The translations under genes were made by a program, and so were the position numbers. Positions 1 through 4,752 of a stretch of DNA of 5,000 nt are shown here, piece by piece; the stretch's first letter is position 1, and each line of letters begins with the position of its first letter. Below the pieces are notes generated by a model, which was not told the origin of the DNA, made no database searches, and was given only the letters and a program-made list of their open reading frames with translations. Origin of the DNA: Aquitalea sp. (lineage in GTDB: Bacteria; Pseudomonadota; Gammaproteobacteria; Burkholderiales; Chromobacteriaceae); NCBI GenBank assembly GCA_019232735.1, contig JAFANL010000192.1, positions 1 through 5,000 of the forward strand, in the 5' to 3' direction.

Positions 1-6
1 TTGATT

Positions 7-36
7 TTGACGAGCGAGGCTGCTTCATTGCATGAT
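7..36 (+). promoter_or_regulatory. Possible sigma-70 promoter for the ETF-QO gene
   Basis: TTGACG at 7-12 (5 of 6 matches to the -35 consensus) is followed after 18 bp by CATGAT at 31-36 (4 of 6 matches to the -10 consensus). It lies about 45 bp upstream of the chosen start codon, leaving a short leader that contains the AAAGGAG ribosome binding site. Both elements are imperfect and the window edge hides anything further upstream, so this is only a candidate. An operon promoter to the left cannot be excluded. Confidence 0.3.
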
Positions 37-82
37 GACTGCCAGCCAATAAGGACAGCCCTCCGGGCGCAAAGGAGATGTG

Positions 83-1717
83 GTGCAACGCGATTATATG
101 GAATACGACGTGGTGATCGTCGGCGGCGGCCCTGCCGGGCTGTCTGCTGCGATTCGCCTGAAGCAAGTGGCCGAACAGAAAGGCCAGGAAATCAGTGTCT
201 GTCTGCTGGAAAAAGGCTCGGAAATCGGGGCGCATATCCTGTCCGGTGCCGTGATCGAAACCGGTGCGCTCGGCGAGCTGATCCCGGACTGGAAAGAAAA
301 AGGCGCGCCGCTGAATACCCCGGCACTGTCTGACCGTTTCCTTTATCTGACGGAAACCGAGTCCATCCAGCTGCCGACCCCGCCGCAGATGCACAATCAC
401 GGCAACTACATTGTCAGCCTGGGCAATTTCTGTCGCTGGCTGGGTGAGCAGGCCGAAGCGCTGGGCGTGGAAATCTACCCCGGCTTTGCCGCTGCCGAAG
501 TGCTGTACCATGCCGACGGCTCGGTCAAGGGCGTGGCTACCGGTGCCATGGGCACCGGCAAGAATGGTGATCAGCCGGGCGAACCGGGCATGGAGTTGTG
601 GGCACGCCAGACCATTTTTGCCGAAGGCTGTCGCGGTTCACTCACCAAGATGCTGTTCGAGCGTTTCGCGCTGCGTGACGGTGCCGATCCGCAAACCTAC
701 GGTATCGGCATCAAGGAACTGTGGGAAGTAAAGCCGGAAAACCACAAGCCGGGCACCATCACCCATACCGTAGGCTGGCCGGTGGACACCGCCACCTATG
801 GCGGCTCCTTCATGTATCACCTGGAAGATAACCAGGTGGTGGTGGGCTACGTGATCGGTCTGGATTACACCAACCCCTATCTGTCGCCGTTCGAGGAATT
901 CCAGCGCTTCAAGACCCACCCGGCCATCAAGGGTGTGTTCGAAGGCGGTCGTCGCCTGAGCTACGGTGCGCGTGCGCTGTCCGAAGGCGGTATCCAGAGC
1001 CTGCCCAAGCTCACCTTCCCGGGTGGCTTGCTGGTGGGTGATACGGCCGGCTTCCTCAATGTGCCCAAGATCAAGGGCACGCATACCGCGATGAAGTCCG
1101 CTATCCTGGCTGCTGATGCCGTGTTCGAACTGCTGCAGGCCAATCCGGAAGTGCAGGGACTGGAAGCAACAGGCTATTCCGCCAGCTTCAAGCAAAGCTG
1201 GCTGCATGAAGAACTGCACCAGGTGCGCAATATCCGCCCATCCTTCCGCTGGGGCCTGTGGCCGGCCATGATTTACTCGGCCATCGATACCTTCCTGTTC
1301 CGCGGCAAAGCCCCGTGGACACTGCGCCACAAGCATGCCGACCACGAAGCACTGCGTCCGGCCAGCGAATGTACCCGCATCGACTATCCCAAGCCGGACG
1401 GAGTGCTGACCTTCGATCGCCTGTCCTCGGTGTTCATCTCCAACACCAATCACAGCGAAGACCAGCCTCCGCATCTGAAGTTGAAAGATGCCGGCGTGCC
1501 GATCAGCTTCAACCTGGCCAAGTACGATGCGCCGGAACAGCGTTACTGCCCGGCCGGGGTATACGAGATTGTCGGCCAGGAAGAAGGCAGCCCGCGTCTG
1601 CAGATCAATGCGCAGAACTGCGTGCATTGCAAGACCTGTGATATCAAGGATCCGAGCCAGAACATCAACTGGTGCACGCCAGAGGGCGGTGGTGGTCCCA
1701 ATTATCCCAATATGTAA
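83..1717 (+). CDS. Electron transfer flavoprotein-ubiquinone oxidoreductase (ETF-QO)
   Basis: This 544-residue protein matches the full length of bacterial ETF-QO. The family takes electrons from reduced electron transfer flavoprotein, which is fed by acyl-CoA and other flavin dehydrogenases, and passes them through FAD and a 4Fe-4S cluster to membrane ubiquinone. What is seen: an N-terminal Rossmann FAD motif, DVVIVGGGPAG, at residues 9-19; the stretch SEGGIQSLPKLTFPGGLLVG in the middle, leading into a second FAD-contacting segment; and a C-terminal ferredoxin-like domain. That domain has cysteines at 489 (YCPAGVYE), 513, 516 and 519 (CVHCKTC), the spacing expected for the cluster ligands, and ends in the GGGGPNYPNM tail typical of the family. 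Start choice: AAAGGAG at 71-77 is 5 bp before GTG at 83. GTG at 80 is too close and ATG at 98 too far, and family members usually begin M-x-R-x-x-MEYDVV, which fits GTG 83. No etfA or etfB lies in the window. A terminator follows directly, so it is the last or only gene of its transcript. Confidence 0.96.
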   Translation: MQRDYMEYDVVIVGGGPAGLSAAIRLKQVAEQKGQEISVCLLEKGSEIGAHILSGAVIETGALGELIPDWKEKGAPLNTPALSDRFLYLTETESIQLPTPPQMHNHGNYIVSLGNFCRWLGEQAEALGVEIYPGFAAAEVLYHADGSVKGVATGAMGTGKNGDQPGEPGMELWARQTIFAEGCRGSLTKMLFERFALRDGADPQTYGIGIKELWEVKPENHKPGTITHTVGWPVDTATYGGSFMYHLEDNQVVVGYVIGLDYTNPYLSPFEEFQRFKTHPAIKGVFEGGRRLSYGARALSEGGIQSLPKLTFPGGLLVGDTAGFLNVPKIKGTHTAMKSAILAADAVFELLQANPEVQGLEATGYSASFKQSWLHEELHQVRNIRPSFRWGLWPAMIYSAIDTFLFRGKAPWTLRHKHADHEALRPASECTRIDYPKPDGVLTFDRLSSVFISNTNHSEDQPPHLKLKDAGVPISFNLAKYDAPEQRYCPAGVYEIVGQEEGSPRLQINAQNCVHCKTCDIKDPSQNINWCTPEGGGGPNYPNM

Positions 1718-1741
1718 ACGGTACCATTCGCATGCTGTTGC

Positions 1742-1769
1742 AAAAACCCGGCCCCGGCCGGGTTTTTTT
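1742..1769 (+). terminator. Intrinsic terminator of the ETF-QO gene
   Basis: AAAAACCCGGC and GCCGGGTTTTT form an 11-bp stem around a 4-nt loop, ending in seven T residues (1763-1769). It begins 24 bp after the ETF-QO stop codon. The A-run on the 5' side means it could also stop minus-strand transcription, but no minus-strand gene is seen to need that. Confidence 0.9.
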
Positions 1770-1836
1770 GTGCAATGCAATGATTTCTCCGGCCCGGCCT
1801 TGACAGTGCCCCACCCTTATTGGCAGGATGGTCGAC

Positions 1837-1920
1837 ATGATTACTTTCTCCGCAGTCTTTAACGCCTATTTTTATTGGTACCGCAGCTCACGGCGGCTCC
1901 AAGGGGCGTCTCTGGACTAG
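1837..1920 (+). CDS. Possible 27-residue aromatic-rich leader peptide
   Basis: ATG at 1837 is preceded by AGGA (1825-1828) with an 8-bp gap, a good ribosome binding site. It opens 27 codons ending in TAG at 1918-1920. Seven of the first 15 residues are aromatic (F4, F8, Y11, F12, Y13, W14, Y15), including the uninterrupted run YFYWY at 11-15. An arginine/serine-rich stretch (RSSRR) follows. Clusters of the regulating amino acid in a short ORF just before a terminator are the hallmark of attenuator leader peptides such as those of trp and phe operons. I infer a sensor of aromatic aminoacyl-tRNA supply. Weak points: I recognise no homologue by name, the gene after the terminator is not an aromatic pathway gene, and TTGACA at 1800-1805 has no matching -10, so the promoter is unclear. 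It could also be a chance ORF. Confidence 0.45.
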   Translation: MITFSAVFNAYFYWYRSSRRLQGASLD

Positions 1921-1951
1921 GAAAAAGTACAAGAGAACGAACAAACCCGAT

Positions 1952-1988
1952 AAATGCCGCCGCGGTCCATCCGGCGGCATTTGTTTTT
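1952..1988 (+). terminator. Intrinsic terminator upstream of the 2047 gene
   Basis: AAATGCCGCCG (1952-1962) and CGGCGGCATTT (1972-1982) form a perfect 11-bp stem around a 9-nt loop, followed by G and five T residues (1984-1988). It lies 59 bp before the next start codon and well beyond the ETF-QO terminator, so it implies a separate short plus-strand transcript starting between about 1770 and 1837, or a regulated terminator in the leader of the next operon. Confidence 0.7.
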
Positions 1989-2046
1989 CCTGCAGACAAA
2001 TCCAGCGCCGGACCCACCCAGGCAAGCCCGACTGGAGATCCAGGTC

Positions 2047-2664
2047 ATGAACGAAGTCAGTGATGCAAGGCAGATCGCCCGAGAAAGCGCCAATCTGGCG
2101 CTGGACGGTGCCGTATGGTCCGTTACCCTGTTGACCGATGGTGAGGCCCTGGCCAACACCGTTGCGCCGCAAGCGGATTGCCTGTATCGCTACCTGCAAC
2201 GCATGGACCAAGGTGCCGCCACCCCGGTACTGGAATCGCTGTTGCCGGACATTCGTGCCTTTGCCATGCTGCTGGCTTCCACGCGTCGACAGACCGACTG
2301 CTCGCCTTGCCGTTTCGCCGATGCCGGCGATTGGCTGGCCGCCCGTATCGCCGTGCTTGAATTAAGCCATGTCGCCGTCACCTTGTCAGAGTTGAGCCTG
2401 CTGGATGAAGCAAACCGCCGGCTCAAACTGCTGTCGGACAAGCTATCGCTGGCACTGCCGCTGGCTGCGCCGGTGTTGTTGACGGCTCCGGAGCCAGAGG
2501 TGGGGGTCTTGCGCGGTTGGAGCAGGCAACGTCTGAGCGGTATGGTCGGTGCCGCCCATGGCATGCAGTCCCTGCTGATGGCATCGCGTCTGGCCGCACA
2601 GCAATGTCGCCAGCGACTGCAGCCCTTCTGGCTGGGCCTGCAGGCACCGCTGGTCAATCGATAA
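2047..2664 (+). CDS. Uncharacterised 205-residue protein
   Basis: I do not recognise this protein. ATG 2047 is chosen because GGAG at 2034-2037 lies 9 bp upstream; the frame stays open further left, but only across the terminator hairpin. The sequence has no signal peptide or clear membrane segment. It is rich in Leu and Ala and reads as mostly helical, for example residues 60-80 and 100-145, with alternating charged and hydrophobic positions. Cysteines lie at 45, 85, 88 and 187; the C-x-x-C at 85-88 (TDCSPCRF) could bind metal or be redox active, which is inference only. The stop is 11 bp before the next start, so it is probably cotranscribed with the small membrane protein at 2676. Base composition resembles its neighbours, so there is no sign of recent transfer. 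A role in aromatic metabolism, hinted at by the leader-like element upstream, is not supported by the protein itself. Confidence 0.75.
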   Translation: MNEVSDARQIARESANLALDGAVWSVTLLTDGEALANTVAPQADCLYRYLQRMDQGAATPVLESLLPDIRAFAMLLASTRRQTDCSPCRFADAGDWLAARIAVLELSHVAVTLSELSLLDEANRRLKLLSDKLSLALPLAAPVLLTAPEPEVGVLRGWSRQRLSGMVGAAHGMQSLLMASRLAAQQCRQRLQPFWLGLQAPLVNR

Positions 2665-2675
2665 TCGGGAGCACG

Positions 2676-3014
2676 ATGGAACTGCTGACGCGCAATGATG
2701 AGCGCAAACTGAACAACCTCACCCTGGTGGTGTATATCCTGCAAGGACTCAGCCTGTTTACCGGGGTCCCCATGCTGGTGGGGGTCATCATCAACTACCT
2801 CAAGCTGGATGACAGTCGCGGGACATGGTTGGAAAGCCATTTTCGCTGGCAGATCAAGACTTTCTGGCTGGGATTGCTGGGTACGGTGCTGGGCTGGGCA
2901 TTGGTGTGGATTCTGGTCGGTTTTGCCATTCTCGGCCTGACCTGGCTATGGTGTCTGTACCGTGTGCTGCGTGGCTTCCTGGCTTTCAATGATGGCAAGG
3001 CCATGCCCATCTAG
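2676..3014 (+). CDS. Small multi-spanning membrane protein (COG3671/DUF4870-like)
   Basis: This 112-residue protein starts at ATG 2676, with GGGAG at 2667-2671 four bases upstream. After a short polar N-terminus (about residues 1-14), hydrophobic stretches lie at roughly 15-40, 60-81 and 82-100, giving about three membrane segments. Between the first two is the conserved-looking cytoplasmic-type loop NYLKLDDSRGTWLESHFRWQ (residues 40-59); near the end is the YRVLRGFLAFNDGKAMP segment. This pattern (INY-K-DD--GTW--SHFRWQI--FW, then a C-terminal Y--RG---L-DG) is one I know from small uncharacterised inner-membrane proteins of beta- and gammaproteobacteria, grouped as COG3671 or near DUF4870. 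The family name is from memory and the function is unknown. It follows the 205-residue gene after 11 bp. The only hairpins downstream are oriented for the other strand, so its own terminator is not evident. Confidence 0.85.
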   Translation: MELLTRNDERKLNNLTLVVYILQGLSLFTGVPMLVGVIINYLKLDDSRGTWLESHFRWQIKTFWLGLLGTVLGWALVWILVGFAILGLTWLWCLYRVLRGFLAFNDGKAMPI

Positions 3015-3020
3015 TACCGG

Positions 3021-3051
3021 AAAAAAGACGGGCAACCGTTGCCGGCTGCCC
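3021..3051 (-). terminator. Minus-strand intrinsic terminator with GCAA tetraloop
   Basis: Read on the minus strand, GGGCAGCCG and CGGTTGCCC form a 9-bp stem, including one G-U wobble, closed by a GCAA tetraloop of the stable GNRA type. GTC and then six T residues (3026 down to 3021) follow. On the plus strand the wobble becomes an A-C mismatch and no T-run follows, so the orientation is clear. It lies just past the end of the plus-strand membrane protein gene (stop at 3014) and would protect that gene from antisense transcription. Confidence 0.72.
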
Positions 3052-3092
3052 CAAGAGGTCCTGAGCGCGGAGTCAGACTAAGCCTGACCATC

Positions 3093-3120
3093 AATAAAAA
3101 ACCGTGTGCTGACACGGTTT
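3093..3120 (-). terminator. Minus-strand intrinsic terminator of the candidate RNA
   Basis: On the minus strand AAACCGTGT and ACACGGTTT form a perfect 9-bp stem around a CAGC loop, running into six T residues (positions 3101-3096, partly within the stem) and then ATTG. On the plus strand the hairpin is followed by CGCG, so it cannot serve the membrane protein gene upstream. There is no convincing minus-strand protein gene to its right; it most likely ends a non-coding RNA. Confidence 0.75.
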
Positions 3121-3268
3121 CGCGCCAAAGAACCTGCGTCGCTATCACTAAACTGACTTCGCATTGCGGCTTGGTCTGAACGGGACCATCAGCCCGTACG
3201 AACGGCCACCATGCTAGTCGTTTGCAGGCGGTTGCGACAGGAAAATGACAAAGGCACTTGTCGCAGGT
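3093..3268 (-). ncRNA. Candidate structured minus-strand small RNA
   Basis: No convincing protein gene covers this stretch, yet on the minus strand it ends in an intrinsic terminator and can fold into a long interrupted rod. Nested pairs in plus coordinates: 3263-3268 with 3132-3137 (6 bp), 3234-3238 with 3138-3142 (5 bp), 3220-3223 with 3150-3153 (4 bp), 3216-3219 with 3155-3158 (4 bp), 3211-3214 with 3161-3164 (4 bp), 3205-3209 with 3166-3170 (5 bp, one G-U) and an apical 3193-3197 with 3180-3184 (5 bp). A side hairpin joins 3258-3262 with 3247-3251. The G-U pair is possible only in the minus-strand transcript. The length (about 145-175 nt) and rod shape recall 6S RNA, but I cannot match a 6S consensus and do not name it so. 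The 5' end is uncertain: TTGACC (3271-3266) with TGTCAT (3250-3245) is a poor promoter with a 15-bp spacer and would start the RNA near 3238, at the second stem. Any GC-rich sequence folds to some degree. Confidence 0.4.
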
Positions 3269-3368
3269 CAAGTTCTGATCTGCGCGCCAAAACTCCCGAC
3301 AAAACAAGGCAGTGGCGTAATCACGCCGGCTTTGGCACAATGCGCAACCTCCAGTCTGGTGTGACATC
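3269..3368. promoter_or_regulatory. Divergent upstream region between the RNA and the DUF3820 gene
   Basis: This 100-bp stretch should hold the plus-strand promoter of the 3369-4532 gene pair and possibly the minus-strand promoter of the candidate RNA. A small inverted repeat, GGCGT-aatc-ACGCC, lies at 3314-3327. CACAAT at 3336-3341 is a 4-of-6 match to a -10 box but has no good -35 partner. I cannot assign a promoter with confidence. CGCGCCAAA occurs at 3283-3291 and again at 3121-3129, on either side of the candidate RNA. Confidence 0.25.
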
Positions 3369-3581
3369 ATGCAAAAAGAAGATTTGCAGCGATTGGTCGG
3401 CACGCCCATGCCTTTTGGCAAGCATCAGGGCACGCTGATCTGTGATCTGCCCGGCAACTACCTCAACTGGTTTGCTCGTGAGGGCTTTCCCAAAGGAGAG
3501 ATCGGGCGACTGCTGCAATTGATGCAGGAAATCGACCACAATGGACTGGGTTATTTACTGGACCCGTTAAGAAAGCGTTAA
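3369..3581 (+). CDS. DUF3820 family small protein (QSregVF_b-like)
   Basis: This 70-residue protein covers the whole DUF3820 fold. The features I recognise are MPFGKHQGTLICDLPGNYLN at residues 14-33, followed by WFAREGFPKGEIGRLLQLMQ (34-53) and the closing NGLGYLLDPLR. Pfam calls the family a putative quorum-sensing-regulated virulence factor, a label derived from a Pseudomonas member; the molecular function is unknown and the virulence label should not be carried over to this organism. The protein is soluble and cytoplasmic by appearance. The ATG at 3369 starts exactly where family members start, although no strong Shine-Dalgarno sequence precedes it. The stop is 3 bp before the YlqF start, so the two genes are almost certainly cotranscribed and may be translationally coupled, suggesting a link to ribosome assembly or growth. 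Confidence 0.9.
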   Translation: MQKEDLQRLVGTPMPFGKHQGTLICDLPGNYLNWFAREGFPKGEIGRLLQLMQEIDHNGLGYLLDPLRKR

Positions 3582-3584
3582 AGC

Positions 3585-4532
3585 ATGGCAATTCAATGGT
3601 TTCCCGGCCACATGAACAAGGCGCGCAAAGATGTCATGGAGCGCCTGAAAGACATCGATGTGGTCATCGAAATGCTGGATGCACGCTTGCCGGCGTCCAG
3701 CGCCAATCCGATGCTGGCGCGCATGGCCAAGGGCAAGCCGCGGCTGATGATCCTCAACAAGCAGGATCTGGCTGACCCGGCCATCACCAGTCAGTGGCTG
3801 GAATGGTATCGCGCCAAGAAACAGACCCAGGCCATTGCGCTGGATGCCGGTGAGCGCGCGCCTTCACAAAAGCTGGTGGCAGCCTGTCGCGAGCTGGCGC
3901 CCAATCGTGGCGGGTTGGACAAACCGCTGCGCGTGCTGATTTGCGGTATCCCCAATGTCGGCAAATCCACGCTGATCAATAGCATGAGCAGTCGCAAGAT
4001 TGCCAAGACCGGCAATATGCCGGGGGTGACCAAGAACGAGCAGCGCATCATTCTGGCTGATGATGTCGAACTCTACGATACGCCGGGCATGCTGTGGCCC
4101 AAGATCGAAGTGGAAGAGGGCGGCTACAATCTTGCCGCCAGTGGTGCGGTGGGTCGCAATGCCATGGACGAGGAAGAAGTTTCGCTGGAGCTGCTCAAAT
4201 ACCTGCTGCAACACTATGTGCCCGAACTGACTGCTCGCTACAAGCTGGACGATGTTGATGGCCTGCAAGACTGGCAGGTGCTGGAAATGATAGGACGCAA
4301 GCGTGGGGCCATGCTGGGCGGTGGCCGCGTCAATATCCAGAAGGCGGCTGAAATCGTGCTCACCGATTTTCGCGATGGCAATACCGGCCGTATCACGCTG
4401 GAACGTCCGCAGGAATGGGTGGTATGGGAGAAGCGTGCCAAGGAGCTGGCGGCGCAGAAAGCCGCTGCCCGTGAAGCCATGATGAGCGAGAAGGAAAAGC
4501 GCAAGCACACATCGCGAGGCCCGCAAGGCTGA
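3585..4532 (+). CDS. ylqF: Ribosome biogenesis GTPase YlqF/RbgA
   Basis: A 315-residue circularly permuted GTPase of the YlqF/RbgA family, which acts in the cytoplasm in late assembly of the 50S ribosomal subunit. The motif order shows the permutation: the family N-terminus IQWFPGHMNKA (residues 3-13), G4 NKQD at 58-61, then the P-loop G1 GIPNVGKST at 121-129, the G2 threonine in PGVTK (T149) and G3 DTPG at 165-168. The C-terminal helical domain includes TDFRDGNTGRITLERP (260-275), a typical end block, and then a lysine/arginine-rich tail (282-315) likely to contact rRNA. All nucleotide-binding motifs are intact, so it should be active. The start at ATG 3585 lies 3 bp after the DUF3820 stop with only a weak purine-rich AAGAAAG upstream, which fits coupling to the upstream gene. 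It faces the minus-strand gene at the right edge; the two are convergent. Confidence 0.96.
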   Translation: MAIQWFPGHMNKARKDVMERLKDIDVVIEMLDARLPASSANPMLARMAKGKPRLMILNKQDLADPAITSQWLEWYRAKKQTQAIALDAGERAPSQKLVAACRELAPNRGGLDKPLRVLICGIPNVGKSTLINSMSSRKIAKTGNMPGVTKNEQRIILADDVELYDTPGMLWPKIEVEEGGYNLAASGAVGRNAMDEEEVSLELLKYLLQHYVPELTARYKLDDVDGLQDWQVLEMIGRKRGAMLGGGRVNIQKAAEIVLTDFRDGNTGRITLERPQEWVVWEKRAKELAAQKAAAREAMMSEKEKRKHTSRGPQG

Positions 4533-4550
4533 CCGTACTTATCTGGTGTA

Positions 4551-4591
4551 GCCTGAATATTACTGCCATCCCGTTGGCGGGCTATTCAGGC
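4551..4591. terminator. Inverted repeat between convergent genes, terminator-like
   Basis: GCCTGAATA at 4551-4559 and TATTCAGGC at 4583-4591 are perfect 9-bp complements. Inside lies a smaller hairpin, CCCG-ttgg-CGGG (4570-4581). There is no clear T-run on either side, so if it terminates transcription it is non-canonical. It sits 18 bp after the YlqF stop. The minus-strand gene's own stop codon falls inside the second copy of the right arm (4678-4686), so before the duplication this hairpin would have overlapped the end of that gene. Confidence 0.35.
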
Positions 4592-4752
4592 CATGGTATC
4601 GACAATACTGCTATCCGTACTGTCTTGTGCGGCGATATTGCTCAATGCCGGATCACTCTGCCATCCCGTTGGCGGGCTATTCAGGCCATGGTATCGACAA
4701 TACTGCTATCCGTACTGTCTTGTGCGGCGATATTGCTCAATGCCGGATCACT
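4563..4752. repeat. Perfect 95-bp tandem duplication
   Basis: Positions 4563-4657 and 4658-4752 are identical at all 95 bases and directly abut. The flanks differ at once (TA before copy 1, TTGCAG after copy 2), with no obvious junction microhomology beyond an offset TGC. The absence of any mismatch suggests a recent event, or an assembly artefact. Copy 2 contains the last 23 codons and stop of the minus-strand gene plus 23 bp beyond; copy 1 is a non-coding duplicate downstream of that stop. The unit is not a multiple of 3 and shows no transposase or inverted ends, so it is not an insertion sequence. Confidence 0.97.

Larger units (their letters stand above)
1837..1988 (+). promoter_or_regulatory. 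Candidate ribosome-mediated transcription attenuator
   Basis: The element combines the aromatic-rich ORF with a terminator (arms 1952-1962 and 1972-1982). A possible antiterminator exists: CGGCGGC at 1891-1897, ten bases after the aromatic codons, is identical to the core of the terminator's 3' arm and exactly complementary to GCCGCCG at 1956-1962 in its 5' arm. CCGC at 1881-1884 can in turn pair with GCGG at 1893-1896, giving a 1:2, 2:3, 3:4 layout as in the trp attenuator. A ribosome stalled near codons 11-14 would leave 1891-1897 free to block the terminator. Against it: the 1:2 stem is only 4 bp, GC-rich repeats can match by chance, and the stop codon lies 20 bp past segment 2, so a ribosome waiting there would not mask it fully. 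Confidence 0.35.

Noticed and set aside
1..333. A 110-codon plus-strand frame starting at base 1
   Set aside because: It overlaps the ETF-QO N-terminus in another frame and its Arg/Cys-rich translation looks like out-of-frame coding DNA.
638..1780. A 380-codon minus-strand open frame lying opposite ETF-QO
   Set aside because: It is fully antisense to a clear, conserved gene, runs into that gene's terminator, and its translation shows no family resemblance. Long antisense frames are common in GC-rich coding DNA.
1800..1837. TTGACA at 1800-1805 as the promoter of the leader ORF
   Set aside because: No -10 box lies at 16-18 bp, and a start at the expected point would fall on the ATG itself, leaving no room for the AGGA ribosome binding site.
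1875..2063. A 62-codon plus-strand frame crossing the 1952-1988 terminator
   Set aside because: It overlaps the aromatic-rich ORF and the terminator hairpin, has no ribosome binding site, and its composition does not look coding.
3121..3291. CGCGCCAAA direct repeats (3121-3129 and 3283-3291) as attachment sites of an integrated element
   Set aside because: Nine bases is too short to support this, and there is no integrase or cargo between them.
3333..3350. TGGCAC as the -24 half of a sigma-54 promoter before the DUF3820 gene
   Set aside because: The required GC of the -12 element (TTGC at the proper spacing) is absent.
3011..3421. A 136-codon minus-strand frame across the 3015-3368 gap
   Set aside because: It would run through two strong minus-strand terminators and starts inside the DUF3820 gene. 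Its Cys/Trp/Arg-rich translation has no recognisable pattern.
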